From NCBI RefSeq assembly GCF_025264685.1, contig NZ_CP073721.1, positions 2,037,001 through 2,101,000 of the forward strand: DNA of 64,000 nt. Direction: 5' to 3'. The translations under genes were made by a program, and so were the position numbers. Under the pieces are notes generated by a model that saw only the letters and a list, made by a program, of their open reading frames with translations, searched no databases and was not told the origin of the DNA. Position 1 is the stretch's first letter. Each line of letters opens with the position of its first letter. The DNA is from Dactylosporangium roseum (GTDB lineage: Bacteria; Actinomycetota; Actinomycetes; Mycobacteriales; Micromonosporaceae). Below are positions 59,531 through 64,000 of this stretch, in pieces.

Positions 59531-59722
59531 ATGATGCATCCGGCGTTTCTGTACAGCCAGCTACGGCACCGCCAGCAGGGCCTGCTCGGTCTCGGGGTCC
59601 GCGCCCGCCGCGCCACGGGCGACGAGCGCCGGTTCTGGTGGCACAGGTCGCGACCGTCACAGCCGGTACACCGGCCTCCCGCCGGTAGGCTGGTGGCGTG
59701 CGGGCCAGCCGTAGCGGAATGA
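59531..59722 (+). CDS. Small protein (63 residues), second of the pair, coupled to the LAL regulator
   Basis: ATG 59531 follows GAAGGAGTTCACG and encodes MMHPAFLYSQLRHRQQGLLG ... The N-terminus matches the 44-residue protein upstream (HPxxLxxLxRxRQxxLL). The C-terminus is basic and Pro-rich. Its TGA stop overlaps ATG 59719 of the LAL regulator gene as ATGA, so the two could be translationally coupled. Confidence 0.55.
   Translation: MMHPAFLYSQLRHRQQGLLGLGVRARRATGDERRFWWHRSRPSQPVHRPPAGRLVACGPAVAE
59686..59691 (+). promoter_or_regulatory. -10 box TAGGCT for the LAL regulator
   Basis: TAGGCT ends 6 bases before GTG 59698, placing a transcription start at the GTG itself. This supports a leaderless mRNA and GTG 59698 as the start codon, in addition to any read-through from the small gene. 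Confidence 0.5.
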
Positions 59723-62463
59723 GCCAGGTGATGGTCGGCCGCGACGACGAGCTGCGCAGACTGCGCCGCCTCGTCGACGGGTCCGAGCCGTCCATCGCCA
59801 TGCTCGGCGGTGAGCCGGGCATCGGCAAGAGCCGGCTGGTCCAGGAGTTGATCGCGGGACTTCCCGACACCCTCCCGGTCCTGGACGGCCAGGCCGATCC
59901 CGGCACGCTCAGCCGGCCGTTCGAGGTGCTGTTCGACGCCATCGATAGCTGTCATCGGTCCGGCGGCCTCGACCCGGAACTGTTGCGCACCGTCACCGAC
60001 GCGTCCCGGTCGATGATCGACCGGATCCAGGCGGGTCTGGAGATCGTGCGGCTGCTGACGACACCGGGCCCGTCGATCGTCGTCTTCGAGGATCTGCACT
60101 GGGCCGACTCGGAGAGCGTGGCGCTGTTCGAGCGGATCGCCGACCTGGGCGGCGGCCGCCTGCTCGTCGGCACGTATCGGCCCGACGAGATCACCCGGCG
60201 GCACCCGCTCGCCGACCTGCTGACCCGGCTCGAGCGGCGCTACACGGTGACCAACGTGCGCCTGGAGCGGCTCAGCCTGGCCGACACGTCGATGTTCCTG
60301 AAGTCGGCGACCGGGCGCCCGCCGACCTACCGGACGGCGCTGTCGCTGCACAACCGCACCGGCGGCAACCCGTTCTTCCTGGAAGAGCTGCTCAAGGCCA
60401 ACGGCGAGGCCGACCTCGATACGCTCTGCGACCGGCCGCTGCCGTGGAACGTCGCGGAGGCGCTGCGCCGCCAGCTCGACGACCTCGACACCGGGGAGCA
60501 GCGCATCGTCGAGGCCGCCGCCGTCCTCGGCCGCAAGGTTCCCTTCGACCTGCTCGCGGCGGTGACCGGCCACGACGAAAACGAGCTGATCTACGCCCTG
60601 CGCGACCTCGTGCGCCGGGGCCTCATGGTGGAGACCGGCGATGACGAGTTCAGCTTCCGGCACGCCCTGACCCGCGAGGCACTCGTCGACGAGATGCTCG
60701 GCCGGCAGCGCCGCCGCCTCCACGAGCTGGCCCTGGAGACGCTGCTGTCCACCGGCAGCAAGGACTACGCGCTGGTGGCGCACCATGCCAGGGGTGCCGG
60801 ACGCTACCTCGACATGGTGGAGGCGGCCCGCCGCGGCATGCACGTCTACCTCGGGATGGGCTCGCCGTACCAGGCGTTGCAGCTCGCCGAGATGGGCCTC
60901 GACGAGCTGCCGGACGACGTGGAGCTGCTCTCGCACGGCGCCCGCGCCGCCTGGCTGGCCGGCCTCCTCGACGACGCGCAGGAGCTCGGCCGCCGCTGGT
61001 TCGACACCGCCGCCACCCGCGAGGAGCGCGCCGACGCGCTGCGGCTGCTGCTCCGGCTGAGCTGGGAGGTCGGCAGCAGCGGCAGCATGCGGCAGCGCGT
61101 CGGCGAGCTGCGCGCCGAGATCGAGCCGCTCGGCGACGTCCCGGCGAAGGCGCACGCGTTCGCGGCGATCGCCCAGGCGTGCATGCTCCACGACGACACC
61201 GAGCAGGCCGTCGCGTGGGCCGACAAGGCCATCGCGCTCGGCGAGAAGCTCGGCCTGCCCGCGGTGTGGGTGGCCGGCAAGCTGGAGAAGGGCTCCGCGC
61301 TGGTCAACGTGGCCGCCGGCGTCGACGACGGGATCAAACTGCTCAACGAGGCGGCCCAGGAGGCGGAGCAGGCCGGCGAGTGGCTGCTCGCCGCCCGCTC
61401 GCTCAACAACCTGTACAACCTCCTGCCCGGCGGCCCGGCCGACTGGGCGGCGGCGCTGGAGCGGATGCGGACCTTCGCCGAGCGGGCCGGCTTCGAGTCG
61501 CTGGCCGGCGCCGCGTACTTCCAGGGCCGGGCCCGCCTCGCGGTCCAGGAGGGCAACCTCGGCGCGGCCCTCGCCGAGCTGGAGTCCGCGCGCCGGCGGG
61601 ACCGGGGCCTGCTGCGCACCCGCAACGGCAGCGACTACCACGGCGTGTTCTTCGCCGGGCTGCTGCTGGAGTCGGGCGAGCTGGACAAGGCCGAGACCGT
61701 CGTCCGCGGCCTCGTCGAGCAGTCCACCGACGCCTACACGATGCTCACCCAGGTCTCGGTGCCCGGCCTGCAGTTCCATCTCGCGTGCAAGCTCGGCCGG
61801 CCCGACCAGGCCCGCGAGCACCTGCGCGTGGTCCTCGACGCGGTCGGCACCGTCGGCATCACCGGCCGTGACTTCGCCCACGACCTCATCTCCGCCGGCC
61901 TCGCCGCGAGCCTCTCCGCCGACGAGCTGCGGCCCGTCGCGGAGGCCATCGACGACCCGCTGTTCGACGACGCGTGGCGCTGGCTGGCCGACGGGCAGCT
62001 CGCCGAGGCCTCCGGCGACCACACCGAGGCGCTGCGGCTGTATCGCGCGGCGGTCGCCGAGCCGTCGCTGCTTCTGCCGGCACAGCGCGGCAGCGGCCAC
62101 CTCGGCGCCGCCCGATGCCTGCTTGCCACCGGTCACCTGGCGGAGGCCCGCGAGCACGTCCGTGCCGCCGAGCGGCTGCTGGCCCGCTGGGCCGGCTGGC
62201 GGGTGACCGAGCTGACGGCATTGCGTGGCCGGCTCGGCCTGGCCGCTCCCGTCCCCGCCGGCGCCGGCGACCAGGCCCTGACCCCGCGCGAGCGGGAAGT
62301 CGCCACGCTGCTGGCCGAGGGCCTCACCAACGCGGAGCTGGCGCGCCGCCTGTACATCTCGCCGCGCACCGCCGCCGTCCACGTCTCCAACATCCTGAGC
62401 AAGCTCAACCTCGAGTCGCGCACCCAGATCGCGGCCTGGGTCCGGTCCCGCGAACCGGCATGA
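59698..62463 (+). CDS. LAL-type LuxR family regulator (AAA ATPase plus HTH)
   Basis: A 921-residue protein. The N-terminal ATPase has Walker A GGEPGIGKSRLV (about residues 38-49) and Walker B IVVFEDLHWAD. The long middle part (~300-840) is helical, TPR-like repeats. The C-terminal LuxR helix-turn-helix reads LTPREREVATLLAEGLTNAELARRLYISPRTAAVHVSNILSKL. Family members activate secondary-metabolite or catabolic genes. Possible starts are GTG 59698 (leaderless) and ATG 59719 (coupled to the small ORF). No biosynthetic cluster is visible in the window. Confidence 0.92.
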   Translation: MRASRSGMSQVMVGRDDELRRLRRLVDGSEPSIAMLGGEPGIGKSRLVQELIAGLPDTLPVLDGQADPGTLSRPFEVLFDAIDSCHRSGGLDPELLRTVTDASRSMIDRIQAGLEIVRLLTTPGPSIVVFEDLHWADSESVALFERIADLGGGRLLVGTYRPDEITRRHPLADLLTRLERRYTVTNVRLERLSLADTSMFLKSATGRPPTYRTALSLHNRTGGNPFFLEELLKANGEADLDTLCDRPLPWNVAEALRRQLDDLDTGEQRIVEAAAVLGRKVPFDLLAAVTGHDENELIYALRDLVRRGLMVETGDDEFSFRHALTREALVDEMLGRQRRRLHELALETLLSTGSKDYALVAHHARGAGRYLDMVEAARRGMHVYLGMGSPYQALQLAEMGLDELPDDVELLSHGARAAWLAGLLDDAQELGRRWFDTAATREERADALRLLLRLSWEVGSSGSMRQRVGELRAEIEPLGDVPAKAHAFAAIAQACMLHDDTEQAVAWADKAIALGEKLGLPAVWVAGKLEKGSALVNVAAGVDDGIKLLNEAAQEAEQAGEWLLAARSLNNLYNLLPGGPADWAAALERMRTFAERAGFESLAGAAYFQGRARLAVQEGNLGAALAELESARRRDRGLLRTRNGSDYHGVFFAGLLLESGELDKAETVVRGLVEQSTDAYTMLTQVSVPGLQFHLACKLGRPDQAREHLRVVLDAVGTVGITGRDFAHDLISAGLAASLSADELRPVAEAIDDPLFDDAWRWLADGQLAEASGDHTEALRLYRAAVAEPSLLLPAQRGSGHLGAARCLLATGHLAEAREHVRAAERLLARWAGWRVTELTALRGRLGLAAPVPAGAGDQALTPREREVATLLAEGLTNAELARRLYISPRTAAVHVSNILSKLNLESRTQIAAWVRSREPA

Positions 62464-62492
62464 CCGGGCCGGAGCGAAACGGAGGGCGCATG
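62460..62492. repeat. Family C repeat, single copy
   Basis: catgaccgggccggagcgaa then acggagggcgcatg is closely related to the 30-bp units at 1321-1380. It starts within the stop of the LAL gene and again carries a GGAGG site followed by ATG. Confidence 0.7.
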
Positions 62493-62517
62493 TCCGGCTG
62501 CTGAAGCGCCCTTGCCG

Positions 62518-62523
62518 TAGCGT
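62518..62523 (+). promoter_or_regulatory. -10 box TAGCGT of a leaderless promoter
   Basis: TAGCGT lies 7 bases before GTG 62531, the probable start of the lipid kinase. This is the same box as that before the membrane protein at 32275. Confidence 0.45.
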
Positions 62524-62530
62524 GGGACGC

Positions 62531-63412
62531 GTGCTGGTCGTGACGAACGAGCTTGCCGGTCGCACCGAGGCCGGTGCCGTCGATGAGGTCGTCGAGGTCC
62601 TCCGCGGCGGCGGCGCCGACGTCGAGGTGATGGCGTGCGCCGATGCGTCCGACATCGACCGGATCCTCGACGCCAGGGCCGGGCGCAGGCTGGTCGTGGT
62701 CGGCGGCGACGGCTCCCTGCACACGATGATGGGCGCGCTGTGGCGCCGGGGCGAGGCCGCCACGTGCGAGGTCGGGCTGATCCCGCTCGGCACCGGCAAC
62801 GACTTCGCCCGCGGGGTCGGCATCCCCGTCGACGACCTCCGCGCGGCGGCACGGATCGTCGTGGAGGGCACGCCGCGCCCCTTCGACCTCATCGTCTCCG
62901 ACCGCGGCGGCGCCGCGGTCAACGCCGTCCATGTCGGCGCCGGTGCCGAGGCCGCGCGCAGGGCGCTGCCGCTGAAGCGCCGGCTCCGCATCGCCGCGTT
63001 TCCGATCGGGGCCGTGCTCGCCGGGTTCACCACCAAGGGCTGGCGGCTGCGGGTGAGCATCGACGGCCGGCCGGTGATGCGCGGCCGGCGGCGCGTGCTC
63101 ATGGCCGGGTTGTCGAACGCGCCGACGATCGCCGGTGGCACCGGCCGGCTCGGCCCGGGCGCCGACCCCACCGACGGCCTCGCGGACGTCACGGTGTCGT
63201 ACGCGGTGGGTCCGCTCGCCCGCGTCGGCTACGCACTAGCGCTGCGGCGCGGCCGGCACCCCGAGCGCGAGGACGTCCTGCACACCCGCGCCCGGGAGGT
63301 CCACATCGCCGGCGAGCCGTTCCACGTCAACGCCGACGGCGAACTGACCGGCCCGTTCACCGCCAACACCTGGCGCGTCGCGCCGGCTGCCTGGCGCCTC
63401 CTCCTCCCCTGA
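62531..63412 (+). CDS. Diacylglycerol kinase-family lipid kinase
   Basis: A 293-residue DAGK catalytic-domain protein. The nucleotide motif VVGGDGSLH includes GGDGS at 58-62, and PLGTGNDFARG follows. The C-terminal beta-sandwich ends FHVNADGELTG, the acidic 'DGE' motif of this family. It phosphorylates a lipid such as diacylglycerol or ceramide. GTG 62531 was chosen from the leaderless promoter; GTG 62522, 9 bases upstream, would place the -10 box across the start codon. Confidence 0.9.
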   Translation: MLVVTNELAGRTEAGAVDEVVEVLRGGGADVEVMACADASDIDRILDARAGRRLVVVGGDGSLHTMMGALWRRGEAATCEVGLIPLGTGNDFARGVGIPVDDLRAAARIVVEGTPRPFDLIVSDRGGAAVNAVHVGAGAEAARRALPLKRRLRIAAFPIGAVLAGFTTKGWRLRVSIDGRPVMRGRRRVLMAGLSNAPTIAGGTGRLGPGADPTDGLADVTVSYAVGPLARVGYALALRRGRHPEREDVLHTRAREVHIAGEPFHVNADGELTGPFTANTWRVAPAAWRLLLP

Positions 63413-63509
63413 CCCCTTTCCGCGTCGATCTTGCAGTTATGGTGCCGTGACACTCCCAAAATGTCGGGTTTGTCAGGCACCACAACTGCAAGATCAACGC
63501 GGAAAGGGG
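63413..63509. repeat. Family B hairpin copy 3, between converging genes
   Basis: Arms at 63427-63446 (gatcttgcagttatggtgcc) and 63476-63495 pair with one A-C mismatch. The inner TGACA/TGTCA is as in copy 1. The outer stem here is cccctttccgcg (63413-63424) with cgcggaaagggg (63498-63509), different in sequence from copy 1 but again fully complementary. It lies between the lipid kinase and the YidC-like gene. The remaining 63510-63701 holds no recognised gene. Confidence 0.85.
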
Positions 63510-63701
63510 GTCGGCGGGGCGGCCGGGTGCGGGAGCAGCGCCTTGGCGTCCGTCCGTGGCCGCCGCCGGCCAGCAGGTTGAGGCCCGACCATGAGCGCAC
63601 CTTGAGGTGGCGCATGGCGACCATCGGCGCCAGCACCGACTTGAGCAGCGTCTCGCCGGTCTTGAGTTGTACGACCAAAGCCTGCCCTATTCGCCGCCGC
63701 G

Positions 63702-64000
63702 TCACCGATCGCGGGCCCGGCGGAACCACCAGCGTTCGACAGTGGTCCACAGTCCCGACGTGACCAGGTACAGCCCGGCGGCGAGCGGCGCGAAGGCCGC
63801 GACGGCGACCGTGCCGAACGGTAACACCCGCACCAGCGACGGCGCCCCGGCCGGGAGCTGCCGGACGTTCACCAGTGCGATGCCGGCGAGCGCCGCGACG
63901 ACGAGCCATCCGACGAGCACGGCGGGATGCCCGACGAGCCGGAACGTGAGGTCCGCCCCGAGGAACGTGTGCCCGTGCATGCCGGGTGCGGTGAACTGGC
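63702..64000 (-). CDS. YidC/Oxa1-type membrane insertase, C-terminal part (5' end outside window)
   Basis: The frame is open to the window edge; the visible 99 residues contain two or three membrane helices (AVLVGWLVVAALAGIALVNV, LPFGTVAVAAFAPLAAGLYLVTSGLWTTVERWWFRR). The segment GLYLVTSGLWTTVER is typical of the last helices of actinobacterial YidC. The N-terminal region QFTAPGMHGHTFLGADLTFRL fits the family's extracellular loop. It inserts and folds membrane proteins. Being partial, it could instead be a YidC paralogue of special function. Confidence 0.75.
   Translation of the reverse strand, partial: QFTAPGMHGHTFLGADLTFRLVGHPAVLVGWLVVAALAGIALVNVRQLPAGAPSLVRVLPFGTVAVAAFAPLAAGLYLVTSGLWTTVERWWFRRARDR

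Noticed and set aside
59419..63192. A 1257-codon open frame on the minus strand opposite the LAL regulator and lipid kinase.
   Set aside because: It is composed of antisense Arg/Gly/Ala-rich sequence with no domain and no ribosome-binding site; the plus strand carries clear ATPase, HTH and kinase motifs.
1..64000. CRISPR arrays, tRNA/rRNA genes, integrases or transposases.
   Set aside because: No regularly spaced direct repeats, cloverleaf sequences or recognisable recombinase/transposase proteins were seen; the repeats present are palindromic and dispersed.

Overview
The window is very GC-rich (about 70 percent or more by eye), with dense operons, many GTG starts and 1-4 base stop/start overlaps. 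A mycothiol-type alcohol dehydrogenase, a Streptomyces subtilisin inhibitor-like protein, kinase/roadblock/GTPase modules, and DUF2795, PadR and LAL-type regulators point to a filamentous actinobacterium, most likely Micromonosporaceae (inference; the lineage cannot be proved from this sequence). I see no rRNA or tRNA gene, no CRISPR array and no transposase.

Layout. 1-6.5 kb: the tail of a sensor kinase, a roadblock protein and a small GTPase, running into a complete branched-chain amino-acid-type ABC importer. 7-11.4 kb: a cobalt/nickel ECF transporter operon that continues into an AraC regulator and an EamA exporter. 11.5-23.8 kb: mostly single genes (Asp-repeat membrane protein, DUF2795, RecQ, mycothiol dehydrogenase, PadR, GGDEF-EAL, glycosyltransferase, TPR/membrane protein, GtrA, STAS, Cys-rich MarR, protease inhibitor). 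23.8-31.4 kb: a DUF1800/DUF1501 pair, a second kinase-roadblock module, a YihY protein and a lone receiver. 31.5-37.6 kb: CopC-like protein, unknown membrane protein, a fused anthranilate synthase behind a trp attenuator, a second YihY protein and a chemoreceptor. 37.7-43.5 kb: TetR/MFS efflux pair, SCO6745-like protein, pirin-GNAT, LacI. 43.5-50.7 kb: an accessory stretch with repeats, a small gene behind a multi-operator promoter, a lone lysin-like gene, a two-component system and a dehydratase/37-aa ORF/FAD monooxygenase operon. 51-64 kb: a LacI-controlled sugar dehydrogenase/isomerase pair, a Ser/Thr kinase, MarR, DUF72, several small proteins, a LAL regulator, a lipid kinase and the end of a YidC-like insertase.

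Three dispersed repeat families run through the window. Family B (three copies near 11.4, 20.9 and 63.4 kb) is a long hairpin whose inner and outer stems differ in sequence between copies but stay self-complementary. Two copies lie between converging genes and one lies in frame inside a gene. Family A (near 6.6, 15.7, 37.7, 43.7, 48.3 and 58.3 kb) has a 54-bp palindrome core and longer conserved flanks; one copy supplies the end of the FAD monooxygenase gene. Family C is a 30-bp unit carrying a ribosome-binding-site-plus-ATG module. Several genes and one leader peptide appear to be leaderless, with a TANNNT -10 box 6-8 bases before the start codon. The best candidates for undescribed biology are the family B hairpins, the paired small genes with TACGTA sites and a structured spacer upstream of the LAL regulator, and the 77-aa gene behind a stacked-operator promoter.
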